Assembly (NCBI GenBank): GCA_002682825.1
Contig: NOKP01000063.1
Span: 65,226 to 129,225, forward strand
DNA length: 64,000 nucleotides
Origin: Neonectria sp. B-13
Lineage: Eukaryota > Ascomycota > Sordariomycetes > Hypocreales > Nectriaceae
Direction: 5' to 3'
Positions 55,325 to 64,000 of this stretch are shown here, in pieces. Positions within the stretch are counted from its first letter, which is position 1. Every line of letters begins with the position of its first letter. A model generated the notes under the pieces. The model was given only the letters and a program-made list of their open reading frames with translations, was not told the DNA's origin and did not search any database. A program made the position numbers and the translations under genes.

Positions 55325-56214
55325 ATGAGACGGTCGCTCTCCAGGCACTTAGCCGCTACTCAAGTGCTGACTTTAATCATTTCTAGGGCTGAAACCTCCG
55401 TACCTACTGATAAGAACCTAACGACGCAGAGAATCCTCAGTGATCTGGTAAGTTCCGAACCATGGCAATTGAGCGGGATCGGCAAGCCAGTGGGGAAGGA
55501 GAAAGAGTAGGCTTTTTCAAGGTCATCACTTTTAGGAAGTACGGCTTGTATTGATCAAGACGAGATCATAGTGATGGTGATATAAGAAAGCACGGATGGA
55601 GTATTTTAGAGAGTCTGCCGACCACAAGGCGGAAGTCTCCAAGACATTCACTTTCAGCGTTGGCAATGGCTTCGGTGAACTGGCCAGGGCCTTCAACTTT
55701 GGTGCATCCTGGTCATGGACGGATTCTAAGTCAGTGGGAACTGGAATCGCGCAAGAGAAACCGGAGGCCAACAAGAATGATTGCGGATATCGGACGTTTG
55801 TTCCTTACTATGTCACGTAAGTCTCTACTTGCTTGACTATTAGATTAGCCACAGAGGTTGACTTACCTATGCAGCTCTTGTGGCTCCTTCACCAAAGGAG
55901 AGTACAAGACGAATGCATTTACAGGCCGAAGCTGCAATGATGTCACAACGATCGAAAACTTCTGTCAGACCACTGTGTGGAAGAATGAAAACGGCAATGC
56001 TGGAGGTCTGGCTCTCTTCGTCGCAACAGATTGCGACAAAGGCACACCACTAGGATTCTGCAAAGAAGATCCCGTCTACCTGAAACCGGGAGTTGCTCGG
56101 GACCCAAGCGTCAATGCTAACTATGTCTCCGCGCATGTCGACAATGATACGAGCAAGGGAATCCTTGGGACGGCCCAGGCAGCTTGTGAGAGGGGCGAGT
56201 GGCCACCTGCATGA
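55325..56214 (+). pseudogene. Secreted-type protein of unknown function, 5' part damaged
   Basis: Two clean exons, 55596-55816 and 55875-56214 (GT-AG, phase 2), encode 186 residues. Hallmarks are AEVSKTFTFSVGNGFGELAR, FNFGASWSWTDSKSVGTG, CGYRTFVPYYVTSCGSFT, NDVTTIENFCQTTVWKNENG and DPVYLKPGVARD. Upstream (55325-55510) a frame may be the original N-terminus (AATQVLTLIISRAETSVPTD), but a stop and frame break separate them and no signal peptide is evident. I recall similar uncharacterised secreted fungal proteins with a CGYxTFxPYYVxSCG core but know no function. The downstream part may still be expressed from Met 55596. Confidence 0.55.
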
Positions 56215-56692
56215 GACAAGTAGACAGACGGGTCAGTTTTATCTGGTCTGGTTTACGAGATACAGCGGATATCACTAGGGTCCTAGATATCGATTTATAG
56301 CTATTATGCTGTAGAGTGGGGTACTATAGAGGATTTATAAGGGGATCGTTGCTTATATTTGTTCTGTTCTGTATAGGGAGGACAGATGCATCGAGCTTTG
56401 GCATATAGGGGGCTGCCACTCTTTTTCCCCCTCAGACTCCTCTGAGGGTTTTTTTTTAATGAGGGCAGTAGTTCTACATAAGCTGTTAGGACATAATTTC
56501 TACATGTCTCTTTTTACACGATATCTTTTGTCCAGAAGCCTCGTACATCGATTGGCTGGAAAATGCTGTTATACCCAGGTACCGCATCGCGTTCGTCTCA
56601 TCAACCGAGCCTAGCTGGTTCATGCATAGGCTAATCCCCCAAATCCCCAACGAAACAAATTTTCCTCCAAAGTACGACGTGTCGACCATGTA

Positions 56693-57160
56693 ATGATGTT
56701 AGTGGCGTCGCAAGATACGCCTCCTTCGGCCTCACCTGCGGTAGATGGCACAGAGGCATTCAACACAGCCTTGGGTACACTTAGTAGCTGGCGTGTAAGA
56801 TGTTACTATCTTGTTGTCGCGAGAAAACAACTAACTCTATCTAGGAGCGGCGGAATCGCAACCTCAATTCTCATCTCCCCTCTTGATCTTCTGAGAACTC
56901 GACTTCAATCCGATCTATATCAACCTTCGTCCCTACCGCCTATAGGAGGATAGAGCGCAAAACTGCATCCACGAGTGATCGGCACTCCTATCCATTACAT
57001 TTATGAGACATTCGATATTCTTCATTCAGGACTGATGGCCCTGTCGCCTAGTCAACTCGTTGACTTAGTCCACTTCTTGCCCAAGCCCACGTCCACTTCC
57101 GTCTGCTCTGCTCCACATTATTTTAAGTTGGGTCGTGGCGGACAATCATTCGCATGATGT
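56693..57160 (+). pseudogene. Mitochondrial carrier (SLC25) fragment
   Basis: A hydrophobic helix followed by the carrier signature reads SGGIATSILISPLDLLRTRL, then QSDLYQPS. The pattern Px(D/E)xxRxR is the first matrix-side gate of mitochondrial carriers, closest in feel to pyrimidine-nucleotide (Rim2-type) carriers. After a stop at 56951-56953, HYIYETFDILHS in another frame may continue the loop. Only part of one repeat of the expected three is left. Confidence 0.55.
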
Positions 57161-58092
57161 AGCTAGCCAAGTCTCAGCCTAAGCCTGTATGTAAGTTCCT
57201 TGTTACCTTGTGGATCAACGTCGTTTGAATAGGAGTAGTCCTCAGCTTCCGGTCCATGAGATCCACCTCCAAGTAGAGAAGATAATGGGGAGAAATAGGA
57301 CTAAGAGACTGGTGGCGCTAGGAAGGACAAACCATGGGATCGTCCATGAAAAATACATTAGCACTGTATGTTCTATAAAGAATCAACACACCGCTCATTC
57401 ATTGCCTCAGCTTAGCCCTTCCCCAGGTCCCTTCTCTTAGGGCCTGTAAACCCCGTTACATCCCCTCTAACATCTCACATGAAGCTAATAGGGTTGATGA
57501 TTAAATGAATGTTTGGGTACATGACTGACAAATGCCTACCTTCGGCGGTAAATGATACCCAGATCACATTTGCCCATTCTACATTTATGGAGTAGGTATG
57601 CACGCGGCTAAACCGGCCCGTCACGAGTTCCCGACGATACTACTCTATCGCAGATATCCGACAGGGCGTTTCCGTGATCGACGTGAGGTATTCCAAAAGC
57701 TCAAAGTCCATCACACGTTATCCGCCTCGGTTGTTGTGATGTAACGCTACACTTGTCGCGCATAAGGGATACTTTATCGGAAAAACTGTACGAGACGCTT
57801 GTTATCCGTATCACGAGTCTAAGATGACAGCCTCCTCATCTGCGTTTCCGTGCCATGACACCACCAACCCCGCACTTGGTGACAGCAGGTCCACTTGGAA
57901 TGTTGCCCGAGTCTGGGATTCTGTGGGGAAGTAAGGCTAGACGAATTAAGATGTGGCTGGCTCAGATATATTCCGAGTATAATATCTTGTCTGACCCCGT
58001 TAAACTCCGTCTAGGGCTGTCACAGAGCAACAACGTCGCGAGCTTCTGACTTTCAAATTGCTCCGCATCGTTCCACCACAGCCCTGCCCACC
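57161..58092. other. Carrier remnants and promoter of the MFS gene
   Basis: 57210-57440 may hold more degraded carrier sequence (IHLQVEKIMGRNRTKR), too weak to annotate. 57450-58092 is the likely promoter and leader of the permease gene at 58093. Confidence 0.4.
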
Positions 58093-59870
58093 ATGGCCAC
58101 CAAGAGCTCCATCGAGAAGAACGACATTGATTTTCTTGATCACAAGGCTTCTCATCTTGAGGGTGCAGCCGAAGCAATCGAAATCGGTGCCTTTCGAGTG
58201 TTCGGCTTAGATCCTGAAGATGCGGATTTCTTCACCAACTACCCGGAAGAGAAGCGAAAGAAGGTCTTTCACAAGGTAAGAATCCTGTAATCGATTACAA
58301 ATGAATTAATATCGACTAACAATAAACAAAGGTCGATGTTCGACTCGTTCCTGCGCTGGCACTCCTGTATTTGATCTGCCATATCGACCGTGCGAACATC
58401 GGCAATGCCAAAATCGAGGGCATGGTCGAAGACTTAGGCATGACGGGAGTGCAATACAACACTGTCCTAGCTATATGTGTGTGATGTTGCGTCAGTACGT
58501 AAGGAAGTTGCTGACATCCGACATAACAGTCTTCATCCCATATGTTCTATGCGAAATTCCCAGCAACGTTCTTCTCAAGAAGTTCAAGCGCCCATCAATG
58601 TACCTCGGCATTCTTACCACCTGCTGGGGAATTATCATGACTTGCACGGGCTTGGTCCAGAGTTTCGGTGGTCTAATGACTACCCGCGTGCTTCTTGGTA
58701 TTTTCGAGTCAGTCCAACCCTGTATACGACGTCTCAGCTTCCTCCGCTAACTTTACACTGCAGAGCGGGATTCTTCCCCGGTGCCATTTATCTCTGCTCG
58801 TACTGGTACATGCCGAAAGACCTGTCGGTTCGAATCTCATACTTCTACTGCGCAAGCGCCTTGTCTGGCGCGTTTTCCGGCCTGCTGGCTGCCGGTATAG
58901 CGGAGATGGACGGCGTTGGCGGACTTGAGGGCTGGCGTTGGATCTTCATTCTTGAAGGCATCGCTACCGTCATGCTCGGCATTGGGTGTTTCTTTCTGCT
59001 GATTGACACCCCAGCTCTATCTACGCGCTGGTTAGAGCCTGAAGAAATCCGATATCTTGAGCTTTCAATGTTCATCAAGCAAGGAGGAGGGTTCCACGAG
59101 GAGAACGCCGTCCGGTGGAAGGATATCAAGATGGTTATCACAAACTGGAGGATCTACGTGCAAGCTTACTTCTTACTATGCCAATCGGCACTCTCTTACG
59201 GTATTTCTACCCCATGGTCAATCCGCGCGCACCAGTTAGCTAACTCGTGGGGTCAGGCATAAAGTTCACGCTTCCAACCATCACCAAATCCATGGGCTTC
59301 AGCAACACGAACGCCCAACTCACATCTGCTCCTCCATACGTTGCTGCCGCAATATCGGCTATTGTCTTTGCTAAGATTTCGGATCGCTTCTTCTGGCGAA
59401 TGCCATTCGTGGTCACTCCCATGGCGATTGTTGCAGTCGCCTATTCCATCATCATCTCCCTGAATGGAGCCCTCGAAGAAAAGAAAGGCGTCGCTTACTT
59501 CTCTGTGGTCCTTGCTGTCGTCGGCATCTACCCTATCCAAGCAGCCGCGGCCTCTTGGAACGCAAACAATATCGCCCCTTCTTCCCGACGAGCAGTCGGT
59601 ATCGCCCTGATGAACTGCGTTGGCAATGTCGGCGGCATCGTGGGCAGCTTCATGTATCTTGAGAGGGAGAAGCCCAAGTATTACACAGGGTTTGGCCTCA
59701 GTTTAGCATTCGGTGCGACTGGATTAGTTGTTGCTCTCTTGCTTGAGTTGAGTTACAAGATGGAGAATGCACGCAAGGCGAAGATTGCGGACGAGGCAAA
59801 GGCCAAGTACACTGAGGAGCAGTTGTTTGAAATGGGAGACAGGTCGCCGCTGTTTAAGCATATCCTGTAA
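58093..59870 (+). CDS. MFS permease, anion:cation symporter (Dal5/allantoate-like) family
   Basis: Five exons, 58093-58275, 58332-58476, 58530-58707, 58764-59200 and 59257-59870, give 518 residues; all introns are GT-AG and phases agree. A hydrophilic N-terminus leads to VRLVPALALLYLICHIDRAN (TM1 with the family's D-R-x-N), IGNAKIEGMVEDLGMTG, YVLCEIPSNVLLKKFKRPS, LGIFEAGFFPGAIYLCSYWY and IFILEGIATVMLGIGCFFLL. GIKFTLPTITKSMGFSN and a C-terminal bundle with AVGIALMNCVGNVGGIVGSF follow. These are exactly the usual family blocks. Members import organic anions, vitamins or allantoate with protons at the plasma membrane; the substrate cannot be told. The gene is intact. Confidence 0.9.
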
Positions 59871-61134
59871 AAGTCCCGGTTGAGGAAGGGAAGTCAGCCG
59901 CTTTGTTAATGGGGTCTTCCATTCTTGTAATCCATAAGCCTCTGTCTATAAGTCAGCCAAGTTTGCCCCGGAGTGCCACTGTTCCGAGTGGCACCTCGAT
60001 GCACATAAACCACGGGTCGCCCTCTTGCCGGCCCCTGCCAAGCCCTGCCAAGCCCGTCTTACATCGTGGCATTGCCTCGTTTCTCACCCGCACGTGTTTC
60101 AAACTCGTCTGTATTCTGCTTGGTGGGGTCCCGATCCGAACTTGGCTGTCGAGGAACCACTTGGCGTTGTCTCAGAATACCCGCAACCCTGGTCTTTTAG
60201 GACTTGGCCACGCTTATCGTCAACCTTATCCTTATTTGTGAGACAAGTTGTCCGTGGTAGTGCCCACAGTCTGACACAAAGCGTGGGATGGTTCCTGGTT
60301 TGATCGACCTACCAAGGGCCAGAGCTTCACCGACCGCTCTCAAATTCATGTCTATGCTTCATCCGAACGTCCGCTGACAGTCCCATCTCGCAAGGCTGGA
60401 CTGACATGTCGCGGTGTTCCGGTTGAGAGGGCAATCGGCCCCTGCCAAGCCGACGTTTCAGACGAGTTGACAGCGTTACAGGTTGCGACCCACCTCCGCA
60501 TCGTTGGAGAGCGGTGATGCAGACGAATACTGGCCTGAATAACACCCGTCGGGCTGTTTTTGCCTGGATATTGCTAGCCCACGAGGTTTCCCTCGGCTAT
60601 GCCCAAACGTCCAAGGCATGCTACTCATCACTCGCACATCCGAGAACCGACTGTCTCTCCGTATCTCTCCTTCAAGCTATTCCAGAGACCCCCGGCATGC
60701 ATGACGGTAATGGTGGTGGCTGTTTTGAATCTTACACTTTTCAACGTGAGCTCGGCACCGTGTTTGCCGGGCCAAGTCTTGTCCGTCTACATCCAACTTA
60801 CAAAACTCTCGTCTGCCCAGATGCTTAGTGTGAAATTGGCCCAGTCTCTCCTCTCCCCAAGTCATTCATTTCTAAGCTTTTTTGCTCTTGTGGTAACGAA
60901 TCCCACACCCATTTCTGTGTTTCTAATACCCATTAATCATCTCTTTTCCAAGTGCGATCTGGCATCACCACTTCTTTTTTATTCACGCTCTCTCACGATC
61001 ACGTCCACACGAGCAAGTCTCTCTCGTTCCATCGCCAACTTCACTCCTTGAAAAAAGCTCACTCTCTTCCTGTTCCGTCCCGAATAATTCACCCCATCTT
61101 AATCAACCGCCCTCAGCCTCAGCTCCGCCCAGCC
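59871..61134. promoter_or_regulatory. Long promoter region of the repeat-protein gene
   Basis: 1.26 kb with no convincing gene. CTGCCAAGCC occurs twice near 60033-60056 and again near 60445. Pyrimidine-rich stretches (CTTTTTTATTCACGCTCTC; TCTCTCGTTCC) from about 60900 to the start at 61135 are typical of strongly expressed fungal genes. Confidence 0.45.
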
Positions 61135-62637
61135 ATGTTGTTCTCAAATATCGCTGGTGTGTTCGCCTTCACCAGTCTGGTTACTGCATCCCCCTCATGG
61201 CTTGGAAGACGCACCGAAGAAGAAGAAGCGGCGAAAAAAGTGGTTACAGTCCACGTCACGGCACCGCCAAAGATAGTCCACGTCACCGTTGTTGAAGTCA
61301 AGCACGTCACCGAGACAGCGGTTGAGGTGAAGCACGTCACTGTTGTTCAAACCGTTGTGATCGAAAAACCCGTCGAAAAGCAAGTCACCATCATCGAGAC
61401 ATCAGTTATCCACAAAGAAGTCAAGGTCGAGATCCCCGTCACAGTGGTTGAAACTTCAGTCGTCGAAAAGCCAGTTGAGAAGCAAATCACCGTCATCGAG
61501 ACATCCGTGGTCGAAAAGCCAGTCGAAAAGTTAGTCACCGTCATCGAAACATCGGTTGTCCACAAAGAAGTCAAAGTCGAGATCCCCGTCACAGTGGTTG
61601 AAACTTCAGTCGTCGAAAAGCCAGTCGAGAAGCAAATCACCGTCATCGAGACATCCGTGGTCGAAAAGCCAGTCGAAAAGCTAGTCACCGTCATCGAAAC
61701 ATCGGTTGTCCACAAAGAAGTCAAAGTCGAGATCCCTGTCACAGTGGTTCAAACTTCAGTCGTCGAAAAGCCAGTCGAGAAGCAAATCACCGTTATCGAA
61801 ACCGTCGTGGTTGAGAAAGCTGTTGAGAAGCCTGTCACCGTCATCCACACTTCGATTGTCCATAAAGAAGTCGAGATCAAAATCCCCGTTACCGTGATTG
61901 AGACCTCGATCGTCGAAACACCAGTCAAAGAGCTAGTGACAGTCATCCACACTTCTATTTTGGAGAAGCCTATCGAAAAGAAAGTTGAAGTGACAGTCGT
62001 CCATACATCCGTCGTCGAACATCCTATCACCGTCATCCACACGTCTATTTTGGAGAAGCCGGTTGAAAAGAAAGTGGAGGTGACTGTCGTCCATACGTCT
62101 GTCGTGGAGCATCCCGTCACTGTCATCCACACTTCTGTTGTCGAAAAGCCGGTCGAAAAGAAAGTGGAAGTGACAGTCGTCCACACATCCGTTGTTGAGC
62201 ATCCCGTCACTGTCATTCACACTTCTGTTGTCGAAAAGCCAGTCGAAAAGAAAGTGGAAGTGACAGTCGTTCACACATCCGTTGTGGAGCATCCCGTCAC
62301 TGTTATCCACACTTCTGTTGTCGAAAAGCCAGTCGAAAAGGCCGTCACTATCATTCATACTGTCCCCGCTCACGAAGCGGTGGAGACGGTCCACGTTACC
62401 GCCGTGCACACAGTCTTCGTGACAGCTGAAGCAGGACACATGGTTCACGAGGAAGTTGCGGAGAAACCACATGTGACGGAGATCCCAAAACTAGCTGAGC
62501 CGCTACATTTCAGTAACACAAGTACGTCAGAGACTGCAAACGGGACTGAGGACGCCGAACATGAGAAGAAGGCAGAAGGAACCGCGGAAAAGAAAGCAAG
62601 ATCCCTGCCTCGAAGAGCGATTCTCCGTAATTGGTAG
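61135..62637 (+). CDS. Secreted Val/Glu/Lys-rich tandem-repeat protein (500 aa)
   Basis: Single exon of 500 residues; the start MLFSNIAGVFAFTSLVTASP is a signal peptide, better than upstream in-frame Met codons. LGRR at residues 23-26 is a likely Kex2-type site. The body alternates short beta-prone strings with charged clasps. Two exact-length 150-bp (50-residue) units begin at 61411 and 61561, with a partial third from 61711; each holds IPVTVVETSVVEKPVEK-type segments. Four 90-bp (30-residue) units begin at 61996, 62086, 62176 and 62266, each with VVHTSVVEHPVTVIHTSV, then VEKPVEKK. There are no cysteines in the repeats and no GPI-anchor signal at the basic C-terminus (RSLPRRAILRNW). It could be a wall-associated or surface-coating protein. 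I do not recognise a family. Confidence 0.82.
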   Translation: MLFSNIAGVFAFTSLVTASPSWLGRRTEEEEAAKKVVTVHVTAPPKIVHVTVVEVKHVTETAVEVKHVTVVQTVVIEKPVEKQVTIIETSVIHKEVKVEIPVTVVETSVVEKPVEKQITVIETSVVEKPVEKLVTVIETSVVHKEVKVEIPVTVVETSVVEKPVEKQITVIETSVVEKPVEKLVTVIETSVVHKEVKVEIPVTVVQTSVVEKPVEKQITVIETVVVEKAVEKPVTVIHTSIVHKEVEIKIPVTVIETSIVETPVKELVTVIHTSILEKPIEKKVEVTVVHTSVVEHPITVIHTSILEKPVEKKVEVTVVHTSVVEHPVTVIHTSVVEKPVEKKVEVTVVHTSVVEHPVTVIHTSVVEKPVEKKVEVTVVHTSVVEHPVTVIHTSVVEKPVEKAVTIIHTVPAHEAVETVHVTAVHTVFVTAEAGHMVHEEVAEKPHVTEIPKLAEPLHFSNTSTSETANGTEDAEHEKKAEGTAEKKARSLPRRAILRNW

Positions 62638-64000
62638 AGCGCCGAGCCTTTTTCCCTCGGACGGAACAACGATGATATAGACTGGCTTCTGTACTCGTCT
62701 CGCTTGCAACACCAGCAACGGAACTACTTGAAACGGAAATGGCAGGCAAATAATTAAGTTGCTGGCTGTTCCAGATTTGGATTTGACGACATTATATCTA
62801 GAGAGCGCACGGATAATGGGGTGATAATTAAGGGCTATATCAAGGGAAAGGGGAGAAATGGGTGACCATTTACATTTACGTTGGTGTGTTTATCACACCT
62901 CGTGGTTAGTTTGTACATAGTGCATACAATGATATCAACTGCCAAAGTTTTCTTTAATTCTTAGCTTTGTGGTAGCATTTGATCATGGATGTAAATTGAC
63001 ATGCACAAGTCTCGCCTGCTCACAAATTACCAAGTGCCGCCCTGGTATCTAAGTCCTTTCTTTAATCACGATCGCTGCCAGCCCCCCCTTGTCAATGAAG
63101 ATATCTTTCCAAAACGGTCCAATCCCCACGACTTCGGCATGTACCGGTCAAGCAACTATGTACGACAATTTCTTCAGATCCTTAGTTCTGATTCTCAGGT
63201 AGTCAAACATCTGCATCTCCTCCATAACTTTGAGGTCGCAAAAGAAACCCCCTGAATTCAGTTTCCGAGTTTTTTATGAACAGTCTGATTGTCGCCATCT
63301 ACGTGTACGCATTCCCGCCATTCACCTTCGATGGTTGATCATCAATGACTTCTGTACTTCCAGTTGGTTGTTTATTTGGATCAATCGCGTCGCATTGTCG
63401 AAATTTGCACTGCTTCTATAGCTGACAAAGAGGTGCGATGCCTACATAGCTCGGTTCTTAAATAAGTCACAATCAAGACCTTACTTAGTACCAGTCTCTA
63501 GAAAGATTTCATCAAAAACAACTATATTAAGTCCTAATAGAGACTGCGAATTATCTACATTATTCACAAGATTTAAGAGCCAAGTAGAATTGATGTAATG
63601 GTTTATAAGATTTCTGTTCTATTATAATAACTTTAATTTGTAATGCCCAATTTAACTCTAAGCCATGATCAGTACAATGACAGCCATTACGGTCATATAA
63701 ACCGTAAACTGGATATCCAGTTATATAAGCTACTGCTTCTCAGTCCGTGCCGTTCGCTGCGTTACCGACTAATTTAGCTGTCAGATGATTTTTCGAACCA
63801 CTCCTATTGTGATCGACAATATCGGATGGAAGATCTACAGCTTTGCCGTCTTGAACACCATTTATAAGTCGAGGGGGCTGTCAGCACAAGATTCTTAGCT
63901 TAGTAAAGTCCTGTATTATCCGTAGAGTAATCCAGAGAGTGGCAGCGAGATTTGAAGTTAGAGGACACGGTATATTGGCAGTCAATTCCGCTCTTCATGG
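62638..64000. other. No supported gene
   Basis: 3' flank of the repeat-protein gene, then sequence with short frames only (63001-63255 plus, 84 codons, without features). 63450-63720 is AT-rich, and 63720-64000 returns to normal composition at the window edge. Confidence 0.45.

Noticed and set aside
61119..62472. Minus-strand open frames rich in Thr, Ser and Val opposite the repeat protein
   Set aside because: They follow from translating the same tandem repeat backwards; the plus strand has the signal peptide and the intact start.

Overview
The window looks like an accessory or sub-telomeric stretch of a filamentous ascomycete (Pezizomycotina) genome; a Sordariomycete-like host is my guess only. 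The reasons are short GT-AG introns of about 50-70 bases with CTAAC-type branch sites, Zn2Cys6 regulators, LysM proteins, fungal MFS families, a 6-MSAS-type polyketide synthase relic, and the clear footprint of repeat-induced point mutation (RIP): AT-rich blocks almost without CpA/TpG, and genes whose stops fall at former Trp, Gln or Arg codons. There are two assembly gaps (6657-6756 and 21718-22630).

Layout. 1-8.3 kb: AT-rich RIP graveyard with a chromodomain Ty3/gypsy pol relic, four mutated copies of one LTR family in both orientations, and a duplicated 0.5-kb repeat with traces of a Tc1-like transposase. 8.8-13 kb: secreted protein with one premature stop, and a heavily broken GMC oxidoreductase. 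13.1-21.2 kb: three apparently intact genes (three-module CE4 polysaccharide deacetylase, F-box-like protein, amidohydrolase) plus an amidohydrolase fragment. 21.3-26.8 kb: decayed genes (mannose-6-phosphate isomerase with a Tc1/mariner-type element in an intron, GFA-like enzyme, SDR, LysM protein), then an intact small LysM gene. 27.4-31.4 kb: tandem segmental duplication carrying two paralogues of unknown function, next to a broken PMT/MIR-like gene. 32.1-34.7 kb: a broken secreted-protein gene and an intact small secreted-protein gene, convergent, with a solo LTR inserted exactly in their shared stop-codon region. 35.9-44.9 kb: HET fragment, 7-TM protein, and what looks like a dying secondary-metabolite locus (PKS C-terminus relic, intact DHA2-type MFS exporter, divergent intact C2H2/Zn2Cys6 regulator, broken epimerase). 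45-49.5 kb: no recognisable gene. 49.5-53 kb: RGS-domain protein and a seven-exon Zn2Cys6 regulator. 54.3-57.4 kb: DUF2278, secreted-protein and mitochondrial-carrier relics. 58-62.6 kb: intact MFS permease of the anion:cation symporter type and a 500-residue secreted repeat protein.

How the parts relate. The only convincing functional unit is the exporter/regulator pair at 40.2-44.3 kb, sharing a 492-bp divergent promoter that holds two mirror-image copies of a 13-bp near-palindrome and two CACGTG sites. Most other neighbours look unrelated and in different stages of decay. I did not find a clear new multi-gene system; the strongest novelties are the LTR at the convergent stops, the composite LTR arrangement, the secreted repeat protein and the tandem unknown family. 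All homology calls come from reading translations by eye; no database search was run.
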